From Planctomycetota bacterium (lineage in GTDB: Bacteria; Planctomycetota; UBA1135; UBA2386), in assembly GCA_016713175.1 (NCBI GenBank), contig JADJPQ010000007.1:1-64000 (forward strand): 64,000 nucleotides of DNA, in the 5' to 3' direction. A program made the position numbers and the translations under genes. Shown here in pieces: positions 39,522 to 47,804 of the stretch; positions within the stretch are counted from its first letter, which is position 1, and each line of letters opens with the position of its first letter. The notes beneath the pieces were generated by a model. The model was not told the origin of the DNA. It was given only the letters and a program-made list of their open reading frames with translations, and made no database searches.

Positions 39522-41936
39522 ATGTCGACCGAACTACCGAACAAGCCGAACCAGCAGTCGCTGCCGCCGCAGCCCCATGCCAAGTCCCCGACCGGCACGT
39601 CCCCGGCTGGGAAGTCCCCGGCTGGCACGTCCCCGGCTGGCACGTCCCCGGCTGGCAAGTCCCCGGCTGGCGGGACCGAGGAAGGGCACCACGACGAGAC
39701 CACCGGCGTGTTCGGCTTCTTCCGCCGCTACCAGAAGCCGATCCTCTATTCGGCCGGTCTGTTCGCGCTGATCACGTTCTCGATCACCACGCAGATGACG
39801 CAGGTGGTCGACGACATCGTCGCCAAGCCGGTCGAGATGCCGACGATGACGGTCGCCGGCAAGTCCGTGTCGCTGCAGCCGGAGGACTACGACTTCGCCG
39901 CGTTGCTGTCGCGCAACTGGCAGGCGCTGCCGCCGGTGATGCCGATGGTCGGCATCGGCGAAGGCACCCAGCACGACTTCGCCGACATGCTGATGTACCT
40001 GCGACGGGCCGCGATCGCCGAAGGCTTCGAGGTGTCGATGCTCGAGGTCGACCGCGCGATCGAGTGGCTCCGCGAGTCGGAGAATGCCGCGTCGGCCACC
40101 CAGCTCGCCGTCAACCGGGGTTTCGGTTCGCTCGCCAACTTCCGCAGCCTGGTCGGTGAGGCGATGCGGATCGGCAACTATGTGCGCCTGCAGGCGATCG
40201 GCGCGGGCGGTACCGAAGCGGCGATGCTCCGGCAGTTGCTGGACGGCAAGGAGAAGATCACCGTCCGGGTGGCCAGCTTCGATGTCGCGGCGCTGCAGGA
40301 ACAGCTGAAGACCGCCGGCGGCGTCAGCGATGACGACTTCAAGAAGTGGATGGAAGGCAAGACCGAGCAGGAGAAGAACACGCTCGGCGTCTTCGACAAC
40401 AACAAGGTGTCGCTGTTGCTCGGCATCGCCCGGCTGGAGGCGTTCGATCCGGCGCAGTGGGCCGAGGAACTGAAGGACCACAAGCCCGGCGACGATGCGC
40501 TGAAGCAGACCTACGAGATGGAGAAGAAGCGCCGCTTCAAGGGCGAGAAGGACGGTGAGTTCAAGCCGTACGAGGACGAGGCGGTCAAGGCCACCGTGGC
40601 CAAGGTCGCGCAACTCGACGAGGTGATGAACAAGCTGCTGCAGAAGATCCGCGAACGCCAGAACACGTCGATCCAGGAGGCCAACGCGGCGCTGACGTCG
40701 GCGGCGACGACGCGCAACGCGGCGGAGACCAAGCTGTTGGAAGCCAAGCGCAAGCTGACGGAGAAGCCCGACGACCCTGCCCTGGCTGAGGAAGTCCGCA
40801 AGATCGACGCCGAGGAATTGCAGCCAGCCGTTGCCCGGCAGAAGGAAGCCGAGGAGGCGTTGAAGCAGAAGCGCCAGGACTTCGACATGGGCGCCGCGTT
40901 CGCCGAGCTGACCAAGGACAAGGCCGGATTCGAGCTCAAGCCGCTGGCCGGTCCGCTCGACGCCGAAGGGCTGAAGAACCTCGACCAACAGGACCTGGCG
41001 CTCGGCGAATGGGACGAGGCCAACCAGGGTACCTTCATCAATGCCAAGGGTGACATGGGCTGGGCCCCCGGCAAGACCGCCAAGGGGCACTTCCTGTTCC
41101 AGGCCACCGAGGTGGTCGTTCGACCGCTGAAGCCTTGGGACAAGCTGAAACCGCTGCTCGAGACCGCCTACTTCAAGGAGCTGGCGAAGAAGCAGGGCGA
41201 CGAGAAGAAGCTGGCGTTCGACACGGCGCTGTTGCGGCTGGCCAAGACCAAGATGCCCGAGAAGGTCGCCGAGATCGAAGGCAAGAAGCAGCCGGAGATC
41301 GACAAGCGGTTTGCGGCGTGGGAACAGGAACAGCAGCGGCTGCTGACCTCGGCGCAGGCAGAACTGGCCAAGATGGCCGGCCTCGAGGGCCACCGCGCCT
41401 ACGTGGCCTGGACGCAGCAACTGACCTCGGTGCAGGCGGCGCTCGAGAAGAAGGACGAGCAGAAGAAGACCATCGAGGCGGCCGTCGCCAAGGAGATCGA
41501 TGACGAACTGCGGAAGGAAGCCAAGGCCAAGTTCGGTGAGGTGCTGGACCAGGCCGCGCAGGAAGCCGGGTTCACGGTGACCTCGCTGCCGCCCTACCCA
41601 CGCGAACTGAGCCAGCGCCCCCGGTTCGACAAGGCCAACGACAAGACCGTCGTGTTCCTGTTCCGCGGCCAGGTCGAGAAGCTGGAGGCCGGCAAGACGA
41701 CCGACCTGGTCGAGGATGCCGCCAATCAGCGTTGGCACTGCGCGGTCGTCGACAAGGTCGAGCCGATGACGGTTGCCGACCTGACGCGGCGCGAGTTCGA
41801 GATGGAGCGGTCGAACTACGAGGAAGAGCAGATCGCCTCGGCGATGGCCACGGCGTTCAGCCTGCCGGCGCTGGAAAAGCGCTACGGGGTCGTGCGCGTG
41901 CAGGGTGCGGCTGCCGGTTCTGGCGAGAAGCAGTAG
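39522..41936 (+). CDS. PpiD-like membrane-anchored protein with coiled coils
   Basis: An 804-residue protein with a disordered, cytosolic N-terminus, one membrane segment (about residues 74-92, PILYSAGLFALITFSITTQ) and a long extracytoplasmic helical region rich in Lys, Glu and Ala (coiled-coil stretches near residues 380-460 and 540-680). The architecture (N-in, single helix, large helical chaperone-like domain) resembles PpiD/SurA periplasmic folding factors, but no clear PPIase domain is seen. Residues 21-50 are six 5-residue repeats (K/T-S-P-A-G). It converges on methyltransferases, separated by a hairpin. Confidence 0.7.
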   Translation: MSTELPNKPNQQSLPPQPHAKSPTGTSPAGKSPAGTSPAGTSPAGKSPAGGTEEGHHDETTGVFGFFRRYQKPILYSAGLFALITFSITTQMTQVVDDIVAKPVEMPTMTVAGKSVSLQPEDYDFAALLSRNWQALPPVMPMVGIGEGTQHDFADMLMYLRRAAIAEGFEVSMLEVDRAIEWLRESENAASATQLAVNRGFGSLANFRSLVGEAMRIGNYVRLQAIGAGGTEAAMLRQLLDGKEKITVRVASFDVAALQEQLKTAGGVSDDDFKKWMEGKTEQEKNTLGVFDNNKVSLLLGIARLEAFDPAQWAEELKDHKPGDDALKQTYEMEKKRRFKGEKDGEFKPYEDEAVKATVAKVAQLDEVMNKLLQKIRERQNTSIQEANAALTSAATTRNAAETKLLEAKRKLTEKPDDPALAEEVRKIDAEELQPAVARQKEAEEALKQKRQDFDMGAAFAELTKDKAGFELKPLAGPLDAEGLKNLDQQDLALGEWDEANQGTFINAKGDMGWAPGKTAKGHFLFQATEVVVRPLKPWDKLKPLLETAYFKELAKKQGDEKKLAFDTALLRLAKTKMPEKVAEIEGKKQPEIDKRFAAWEQEQQRLLTSAQAELAKMAGLEGHRAYVAWTQQLTSVQAALEKKDEQKKTIEAAVAKEIDDELRKEAKAKFGEVLDQAAQEAGFTVTSLPPYPRELSQRPRFDKANDKTVVFLFRGQVEKLEAGKTTDLVEDAANQRWHCAVVDKVEPMTVADLTRREFEMERSNYEEEQIASAMATAFSLPALEKRYGVVRVQGAAAGSGEKQ
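39582..39671 (+). repeat. six tandem 15-bp repeats inside the PpiD-like gene
   Basis: Units begin at 39582, 39597, 39612, 39627, 39642 and 39657, each coding K-or-T, S, P, A-or-T, G. They are nearly identical at the DNA level (TCCCCGGCTGGC core), which marks recent slippage-type expansion, and lie in the disordered cytosolic tail. Confidence 0.9.
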
Positions 41937-41969
41937 GCCGCGTGCGATCGCAAGGCCCGCCGGTCGGAT

Positions 41970-41999
41970 GACCGCGACGGCCAGGCTTGGCCGGCGGTC
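41970..41999. terminator. hairpin between convergent genes
   Basis: GACCGC (41970-41975) pairs with GCGGTC (41994-41999), and inside GGCCA (41979-41983) with TGGCC (41988-41992). A shorter alternative stem CGGTC/GACCG (41961-41965 and 41970-41974) is also possible. Probably a bidirectional terminator, without T-runs. Confidence 0.45.
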
Positions 42000-42744
42000 A
42001 GCGCCGGCTGGCGAGTGCGATCAGCGAGTGTCCGCACGGCAGCGACAAGCAGCGCAGCAGCCAGCGCTCGCTGGACATCACCCTGGTGAACAACCAGTTC
42101 AACGGCCGCGCGATCTGGACGCTGGTGTTGTTGAAGTCCGGCGGCAGTCGGCCGAGCCGCTCGCGCAGCTTCTGCCACAGCACCGCCGGGATGATCAGCG
42201 GCAGCAGCAGCATGTTGAAGTAGGTCAATCGTTGCGGCTGCAGGCCGGCCCCGGCCAGCGCTCGCCGCAGCCGGCCCTTGGTGTAGCGGCGGCAGTGGTG
42301 AGCGATCTTGTCGTTCTGCGACCACAGGAACTGATAGGCCGGGACCGACGCGAACACGCGCCCGCCGGGCGCCAGCACCCGGTGCACTTCCCGCAGCGCG
42401 CGCGCTTCGTCGGGGATGTGCTCCATCGTGTCGAACAGGCAGACCAGGTCGAAACTGCCGTCGGCGAACGGCAGCTCGTAGCCCGACGCACACGCCACCT
42501 GGGTGAAGCCGCGCTTCCTGCAGAAGGCCACATACTCGACGTCGATGTCGACGCCGGTGACCTGGCCATAGCGCTGCAACTGGCCGAGCATGCCGCCGGC
42601 ACCGCAGCCGATCTCCAGGATGCGTAGATCGCGCCGCCCGCCCAGTTCGCGGTCGAGCAGGTCGAAGAAGATGCGCCGCCGGCTGACGAACCAGAAGTGC
42701 GTGTCTTCGAGCCGGGCGAACGATTCGTAGGCGACGCGGTCCAT
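41998..42744 (-). CDS. class I SAM-dependent methyltransferase
   Basis: A 248-residue methyltransferase: ILEIGCGAGGMLGQL (SAM motif I), GVDIDVEYVAFC, FDLVCLFDTMEHIPDEARALREVHRVLAPGG. The C-terminal part has a hydrophobic stretch (TYFNMLLLPLIIPAVLWQ) that may touch the membrane, as in glycan-associated enzymes of this type. It starts 4 bases after the end of the next methyltransferase. The substrate is unknown, but a lipid-linked or surface glycan is plausible from the neighbouring GT2. Confidence 0.85.
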   Translation of the reverse strand: MDRVAYESFARLEDTHFWFVSRRRIFFDLLDRELGGRRDLRILEIGCGAGGMLGQLQRYGQVTGVDIDVEYVAFCRKRGFTQVACASGYELPFADGSFDLVCLFDTMEHIPDEARALREVHRVLAPGGRVFASVPAYQFLWSQNDKIAHHCRRYTKGRLRRALAGAGLQPQRLTYFNMLLLPLIIPAVLWQKLRERLGRLPPDFNNTSVQIARPLNWLFTRVMSSERWLLRCLSLPCGHSLIALASRR

Positions 42745-42748
42745 CGGC

Positions 42749-43684
42749 TCAGCGGCAGGCTTCGGCGACGACGATGATCTCGTCGCGCGGATTGACGTAG
42801 AGATTGACGTTGCCGACCAGGGTCAGCGGCGCGGCCAACAGGCCCGGGATCCGGCCCAGCTTGCCGGCGCGCTCGGCGATGAAGCGCAGCGACACATACT
42901 TGCCGGCGTAGCTGGCCCCGACCTGCAGCGTGGTGAAGCCGCAATCGGCGAGCAACCGACGGATCGTCACCGGATCGAAGTGGTACAGATGTTCGGCGTG
43001 CTTGTAGTGATGCCAGCGGCGACCAAGCCACCGGGCCCAGCGTGAGCCGACGTTCTGCGTCTCCAGCAGCAGTCGGCCGCCCGGCGCCAGCAGCGTTCGC
43101 ACGCGGCGCAAGGTGGTCTGCGGGTCCGGGATGTGTTCGATGACGTCCCACAGCGTGATCAGGTCGAAGGTCCCGGGCTGCCAGCCGCGGGCGGTGATCG
43201 CCTCGTCGAGGTTGCCGACGAACACACGGTCCGCGCCCAACTGCTCGACCGCCTCCTTGGCGATCGGCGCCGATGGCTCGACGCCGTGGACGTCATGCCC
43301 CTCTGACGCCATCACCCGCAGGAAGTATCCGGCGGCGCAGCCGACATCGAGCACGCGTTGTCCCGGCCGCACGAACTGGCGCACGAGCGCCAAGCGCTTG
43401 CGGAACGTCTTCAGGTACAGGTCGGCTTCGCGGGCATAGTCGGCGTAGCCGCGGGCTTTCGGATTGTCGCTCTTCCAGTAGTCGGCGCCGTAGACCTGCG
43501 CCAGGGCGGCCTCGGTCAGCCGCGGCGTCACATAGACCAGCCCGCAAACGCGGCAGCGGACCACTTCGAACGGCGGTTCGGCAAACACCCGGCTCCGGTC
43601 GGCACTGCCGCACAACTGGCAGAGTTCGATCGGGATGGTGTCGGCGACCGTGGTCGAGCCCGGCAGGCCGGTAACGAGGTTCAT
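42749..43684 (-). CDS. class I methyltransferase with N-terminal zinc ribbon
   Basis: A 311-residue protein. Residues about 20-50 form a zinc-ribbon (CQLCGSADRSRVF then CRVCGLVYV), the usual N-terminus of glycan or C-methyltransferase-like SAM enzymes. The SAM domain has VLDVGCAAGYFLRVMASEG and FDLITLWDVIEHIPDPQTTLRRV. A C-terminal helix pair follows. It pairs with the methyltransferase downstream (4-base gap). Its ATG overlaps a 29-codon ORF upstream (43681-43770). Confidence 0.85.
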   Translation of the reverse strand: MNLVTGLPGSTTVADTIPIELCQLCGSADRSRVFAEPPFEVVRCRVCGLVYVTPRLTEAALAQVYGADYWKSDNPKARGYADYAREADLYLKTFRKRLALVRQFVRPGQRVLDVGCAAGYFLRVMASEGHDVHGVEPSAPIAKEAVEQLGADRVFVGNLDEAITARGWQPGTFDLITLWDVIEHIPDPQTTLRRVRTLLAPGGRLLLETQNVGSRWARWLGRRWHHYKHAEHLYHFDPVTIRRLLADCGFTTLQVGASYAGKYVSLRFIAERAGKLGRIPGLLAAPLTLVGNVNLYVNPRDEIIVVAEACR

Positions 43685-43874
43685 ACGGTCTCGTCCCCTG
43701 ATCCGCGCCGTCGCCGACCGTGCGGCAACGGCTTCGTCTTGGCACCGGGAATGGCGGCGGGAGGGCGCATGCAGGAGGACCCGCGCGGTGTGGCCCGGAG
43801 GCTGCGTCGCGGAGCCGCAGCGCGGGGAAGTCTAGCTCGCAAAAGCGTCGGCACCACTGCGTTGGGCGGCGGGG

Positions 43875-44642
43875 TCACCGTGACGCGCCTGGCATCGGCG
43901 TTTCCCGTTGCGGGACGCGCGCCGACCGTTCGAGGAAGCGCTTCTTGCAGATCGTCTTGAACATCTTCCAGGCGGTGCGCGCCTGCCGACCGAAGGTGTC
44001 GCTGTGCTTGCTCTCGCCGCCCTGGCGCTGGCCATACGTCACCGGCACTTCGATCACGCGCAACCGTTCCTGCAGCACCGCGCACATCATCTCCGGTGAG
44101 AATGCCGGTCCGGTCTGCGCCAGGCGCGGTCGGATCCGTTCCAGCGTCCGTCGGTGCAAGGCGCGGAACGTGCAGCCGACGTCGGTGAACCGCGGTTCGC
44201 TCGGCCGCAGCCAGCACAGCTGCAAGAACTTGGCCATGAACACGTTGCCCCAGCGCAGCAGGAAGCGCATGTTCGCCCCCTGCTGGACCATCTGCCGGGT
44301 CGTACGCGTGCCCATCACCATGTCGGCGTCGCCGAGGTAGACCAGCAGCTTCTCGACGTCGCGTGCCCGGAAGCTGCCGTCGGCCTCGGTCAGCACCAGG
44401 ATGTCGCCTTTCGCCGCGTTCATGCCGCACAGCAGCGCGGCGCCATAGCCGGGTCGGCTCTCGGCGACGACCCGGGCGCCGGCCGCGGCCGCCAGTTCGG
44501 CGGTCCTGTCCTTGCAGTTGTTGTCGACGACGACGATCTCGTCGAGGTGGGGTTCCTGGCGGAACTCCTCGACCACCTGGCGGATGGTGGCCTCTTCGTT
44601 GTAGGCCGGGATCACCAGCGAGACGGTCAGGTCGCGGAACAT
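43875..44642 (-). CDS. glycosyltransferase family 2 (dolichol-phosphate mannosyltransferase-like)
   Basis: A 255-residue GT-A glycosyltransferase: VSLVIPAYNEEATIRQVV, VVVDNNCKDRTAELA, LTEADGSFRARDVEKLL (the DxD-like position reads EAD), GTRTTRQMVQQGANM and FTDVGCTFRALHRR. The set and the QRQGGESKHSDTFGRQA tail match polyprenyl-phosphate sugar transferases. It would load a sugar onto a lipid carrier at the inner membrane. The start at 44642 follows TATCCT on the - strand (44654-44659), the -10 of a divergent pair with the SGNH gene. Confidence 0.88.
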   Translation of the reverse strand: MFRDLTVSLVIPAYNEEATIRQVVEEFRQEPHLDEIVVVDNNCKDRTAELAAAAGARVVAESRPGYGAALLCGMNAAKGDILVLTEADGSFRARDVEKLLVYLGDADMVMGTRTTRQMVQQGANMRFLLRWGNVFMAKFLQLCWLRPSEPRFTDVGCTFRALHRRTLERIRPRLAQTGPAFSPEMMCAVLQERLRVIEVPVTYGQRQGGESKHSDTFGRQARTAWKMFKTICKKRFLERSARVPQRETPMPGASR

Positions 44643-44671
44643 CGGGGGCGAACAGGATACCATCCGTTCCC

Positions 44672-45562
44672 ATGCAGAGAACCTCGTATGCGCGGCTGCT
44701 GGTCCTGGTCGGCTGGCTCGGTGGTTGCGTTCTGGCGCAGCAGGGCGCACTGACCGACGTCACGCCGAAGGCCCCGGTGGTGGCGATCGTCGGCGCCAGC
44801 GTCAGCAAGGGCTTCAAGGACGGGCCCGCCACCGGCGGGTCGGCCGACAACGACACGGTGCCGCTGGATCGCGTGATCAAGGCATGGCTGCAGCAGTGCG
44901 ATGCCAAGGTCACCAATCGCGCCGACCTGACGATGTTTCTGCGGCCGCTCGAGATCGGGCAGGCGCAGATCGACAAGGCGGTCAAGGACAAGCCGGATCT
45001 CGTGCTGGCGGTCGACTTCCTGTTCTGGTTCGGCTACGGCCATGTCGATCGGGCGCACCAGGACGGCGAACGCGGGGCGCGGATGGAACGGCTCGAACAG
45101 GGGCTGGCGATGCTGGCGGCGCTGCCGTGCCCGGTCCTGGTCGGCGACCTGCCGGACATGGCGGGTGCGGCACGGCGGATGATCTCGCCGGCGCAGATTC
45201 CGGCGCCGGAGATCCTGACGGCGTTGAACGAACGGATCACCGGATGGGCCAAGGCGCATGCCAACGTGCGGACGTTCCCGCTCGGCGCGACCGTGTCGCA
45301 GATGAAGACGCAGGGCGTCGACCTCGAACTCGCGACCGGCAAGGTCACCGTGCCGCCGGGCGGCATGTTGCAGACGGATCGCTTGCACGCCAATCGCCTT
45401 GGCATGGCCTGGCTCGGGTTGCTGGTGCAGCGGGAACTGGTGGCCGGCAAGGTCCTGGTCGAGGCGCCGCAGTGGACCTTGGATCAGTTCGTGGTGGCGG
45501 CTGGCGCCGAGGTCGACCTCGAGTCGCTGTCGGGCACGGCCGTCGGGCGCGACGGCAAGTAG
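44672..45562 (+). CDS. SGNH-type hydrolase, probable lipoprotein
   Basis: A 296-residue secreted protein. The N-terminus RLLVLVGWLGGCVLAQQ has a lipobox-like LGGC (Cys19) or a signal peptidase I site. The SGNH fold shows block I as VVAIVGASVSKGF (GAS in place of GDS) and block V as DRLHANRLGMAWLG, which keeps the Asp and His of the triad. Blocks II and III are weak. Such enzymes de-esterify glycans or lipids. TACCAT (44658-44663) is a possible -10 eight bases before the ATG. Confidence 0.75.
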   Translation: MQRTSYARLLVLVGWLGGCVLAQQGALTDVTPKAPVVAIVGASVSKGFKDGPATGGSADNDTVPLDRVIKAWLQQCDAKVTNRADLTMFLRPLEIGQAQIDKAVKDKPDLVLAVDFLFWFGYGHVDRAHQDGERGARMERLEQGLAMLAALPCPVLVGDLPDMAGAARRMISPAQIPAPEILTALNERITGWAKAHANVRTFPLGATVSQMKTQGVDLELATGKVTVPPGGMLQTDRLHANRLGMAWLGLLVQRELVAGKVLVEAPQWTLDQFVVAAGAEVDLESLSGTAVGRDGK

Positions 45563-45696
45563 GGCGCGTCCACCGGCATCGGGGCCGACCGTGTCTGCGC
45601 GGCGTCCTCGAACCGGCAAGATCGAGGGCGCCAGCGGGTGGCACCGCGCCCCGCTGCGGCGGTTGGTGCACCGGTCGTCTGCGCAACACGGCGCAC

Positions 45697-45725
45697 TCGC
45701 AAACGCCGCCGCCATTCTGCATGAT
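45697..45725 (+). promoter_or_regulatory. promoter of the S51-like peptidase gene (TCGCAA, CATGAT)
   Basis: TCGCAA (45697-45702), 17 bases, CATGAT (45720-45725), which ends eight bases before the ATG at 45734. There is no Shine-Dalgarno, so the transcript is nearly leaderless. Confidence 0.4.
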
Positions 45726-45733
45726 CGGCCGCG

Positions 45734-46672
45734 ATGCTCGCTCGTGCCATCTTGCTGGGTCCGCAGCGCCACGTGCCGATGGTCAAACCGGCCGTCGATT
45801 TCCTCGCGCCGCCGCACGACGGCGCGCCGATCGCGGTCGTCACGGCCGGCTGGGAAGAGCGCGAGGCCGAAGACCAGGAGTTCAAGGACCACATGCAGCG
45901 CCCGGTCCAGAACCTCGAGATCTGGCGCCGCGTCGAACAGATCTTCGAACGCGATCCCGAACTGCTGACGGCCATGCGGACGCGCCACGACACGTTGCGC
46001 AAGGTGCAGGAACTCTACCGGCTGCGGTTGGTCGGCCTGATGGATGCGGCGCGCGCGTTGCTGCGCCGGATCGGCGACAGCGCCTTGCTCGAGCCGGAAC
46101 GCCAGGGCGCCCTCGAGATGGTGCAGAAACTCGACCGCGATCACGTGGCGCGCGTCGCCGCGATCCACGAGGAGTTCGAGGCCCGCTGGCACCCCGCGGA
46201 TCGCCGCGAGGTGATCGCGCAGCGGCAGCAGATCGCGGCGCTCGTCGAAGTCGCTCCCTGTGTCTGCATCGCCGGTGGCCACGTCGCCGTGCTGCTGCAT
46301 CGGCTGCGCCTGTTCGACCTGCTGGCGCTGATCGGGCGGCGGCCGGTCGTCGCCTGGTCGGCGGGCGCGATGATCCTGCTGCCGCGGATCGTGCTGTTCC
46401 ACGACGACCCGCCGCAGGGCAGTGCCGATCCGGAAGTGATGGAAGCGGGCCTGGCGGCGCTGCCGGGACTGGTGGTGTTCCCGCATGCGCGCCGCCGGCT
46501 GAAAGTGCATGACCAACGCAATGCCCAGTTGATGGCCCGGCGCTTCGAGCCGGACGTCTGCGCGCTGCTCGACGAGGGCAGTCGCCTCGACTTCGACGGC
46601 ACTCGCTGGTCGGCGCCGGCCGGAACGCTCAAACTGACCGACGCCGGCCGGTTGCAGGAGGTGGGCGCATGA
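45734..46672 (+). CDS. type 1 glutamine amidotransferase-like/peptidase S51-like protein
   Basis: A 312-residue protein. The first strand-turn reads PIAVVTAGWEEREAED, and a central CIAGGHVAVLLHRLRLFDLL is followed by RPVVAWSAGAMILL, whose Ser is at the position of the peptidase E/cyanophycinase nucleophile elbow. A PHARRRLKVHD stretch later gives a His. Between these parts about 100 residues (60-165) form a charged helical insertion. Peptidase S51 enzymes cut Asp-X dipeptides or cyanophycin; the substrate here is unknown. It is coupled by ATGA to the esterase after it. Confidence 0.75.
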   Translation: MLARAILLGPQRHVPMVKPAVDFLAPPHDGAPIAVVTAGWEEREAEDQEFKDHMQRPVQNLEIWRRVEQIFERDPELLTAMRTRHDTLRKVQELYRLRLVGLMDAARALLRRIGDSALLEPERQGALEMVQKLDRDHVARVAAIHEEFEARWHPADRREVIAQRQQIAALVEVAPCVCIAGGHVAVLLHRLRLFDLLALIGRRPVVAWSAGAMILLPRIVLFHDDPPQGSADPEVMEAGLAALPGLVVFPHARRRLKVHDQRNAQLMARRFEPDVCALLDEGSRLDFDGTRWSAPAGTLKLTDAGRLQEVGA

Positions 46673-47802
46673 CGATCCTGCGCGCGGTCGAGGAAGCGGC
46701 GCAGGCCGGCCCGCTGGCGGTCGAGAGCCTGTTGGCGACGACGACGTTCCCGCGCGTCGAAGGGCGCACGGTGACGTTCCTGTTCCGCGGCGAAGCCCAG
46801 GAGGTCTCGCTGCAGCATTGGATCCACGGTTTGCCGGGGTCGTTGGCGTTCCGGCGGCTGCGGCCGTCGGATCTGTGGGTGCTGCAGATCGATCTGCCGC
46901 CGGGTTCGCGGATGGAATACAAGCTCGGCGTGATGTACTTCGGGCGCGGGACGATGATCCGCGACCCGCTGAATCCGCAGTCGGCGCGCGATCCGTTCGG
47001 CGCCAACTCGGTCGTCTACGGTGAGGGCTATCGGCCGCCGGACTGGGCCACGGAGGATCCCGATGCGCGCCGCGGCACGGTGGAAGACCGGACGATCGAC
47101 AGCAGGGTGTTCGGCGGACCGCGGCAGGTGAAGGTCTATCTGCCGGCGCGGTTCCGGCAGACGCGGCGCTACCCGCTGCTGGTCGCGCACGATGGCTTCG
47201 ACTACCTGGCGTTCGCCAGTCTGCAGACGGTGCTCGACAACCTGATCCATCGGCTCGAGATCCCGCCGCTGTTGTGCGCGTTGACCCAGTCACCGGATCG
47301 GCTGCGCGAGTACGGCGCCGACGAACGGCACGGCGAGTTCATCGTCGGCGAACTGGTGCCGCAGCTCGAAGCGATCTACCCGCTGGTCAAGCAGCCGGCG
47401 GCGCGCGGCATCCTGGGGGCGAGCTTCGGTGCGGTGGCGTCGCTGGCGACCGCATGGCGGCATCCGGGCTTCTTCGGCAAGATGCTGCTGCAGAGCGGTT
47501 CGTTCGTGTTCACCGAGATCGGCGAACATGATCGCGGGCCGGTGTTCGATCCGGTGGTGCGCTTCGTCAACGAGTTCCGCAAGCAGCCCGGCCGGCCCGC
47601 CGAGCAGGTGTTCTCGAGCTGCGGCGTCTACGAGTCGTTGATCTACTACAACCGCTCGTTGGTGCCGCTGCTCCAGGACACCGGCATGACGGTGCGGTTC
47701 CGCGAAGCCAACGACGGGCACAACTGGGAGAACTGGCGCGACCGGCTGCGCGAAGGACTCAGCTTCCTGTTTCCCGGTCCGCTCTGGCTGGTCTACGAAT
47801 AG
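46669..47802 (+). CDS. esterase with N-terminal CBM48/E-set domain (enterochelin esterase-like)
   Basis: A 377-residue protein. Residues about 20-120 form an E-set/CBM48-like domain (VTFLFRGEAQEVSLQHW, VLQIDLPPGSRMEYKLGVM). Residues about 140-377 are the esterase D-type alpha/beta hydrolase: VKVYLPARFRQTRRYPLLVAHDG, nucleophile elbow GILGASFGAVASLA and catalytic His in NDGHNWENWRDRL. The group includes siderophore esterases and feruloyl esterases; no siderophore genes are near. It overlaps the S51-like gene by ATGA and ends 3 bases before gatB on the other strand. Confidence 0.82.
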   Translation: MTILRAVEEAAQAGPLAVESLLATTTFPRVEGRTVTFLFRGEAQEVSLQHWIHGLPGSLAFRRLRPSDLWVLQIDLPPGSRMEYKLGVMYFGRGTMIRDPLNPQSARDPFGANSVVYGEGYRPPDWATEDPDARRGTVEDRTIDSRVFGGPRQVKVYLPARFRQTRRYPLLVAHDGFDYLAFASLQTVLDNLIHRLEIPPLLCALTQSPDRLREYGADERHGEFIVGELVPQLEAIYPLVKQPAARGILGASFGAVASLATAWRHPGFFGKMLLQSGSFVFTEIGEHDRGPVFDPVVRFVNEFRKQPGRPAEQVFSSCGVYESLIYYNRSLVPLLQDTGMTVRFREANDGHNWENWRDRLREGLSFLFPGPLWLVYE

Positions 47803-47804
47803 GG

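Noticed and set aside
39582..39671. Regular short repeats as a possible CRISPR array
   Set aside because: The 15-bp units have no spacers and are in frame inside a coding gene; there are no cas genes.
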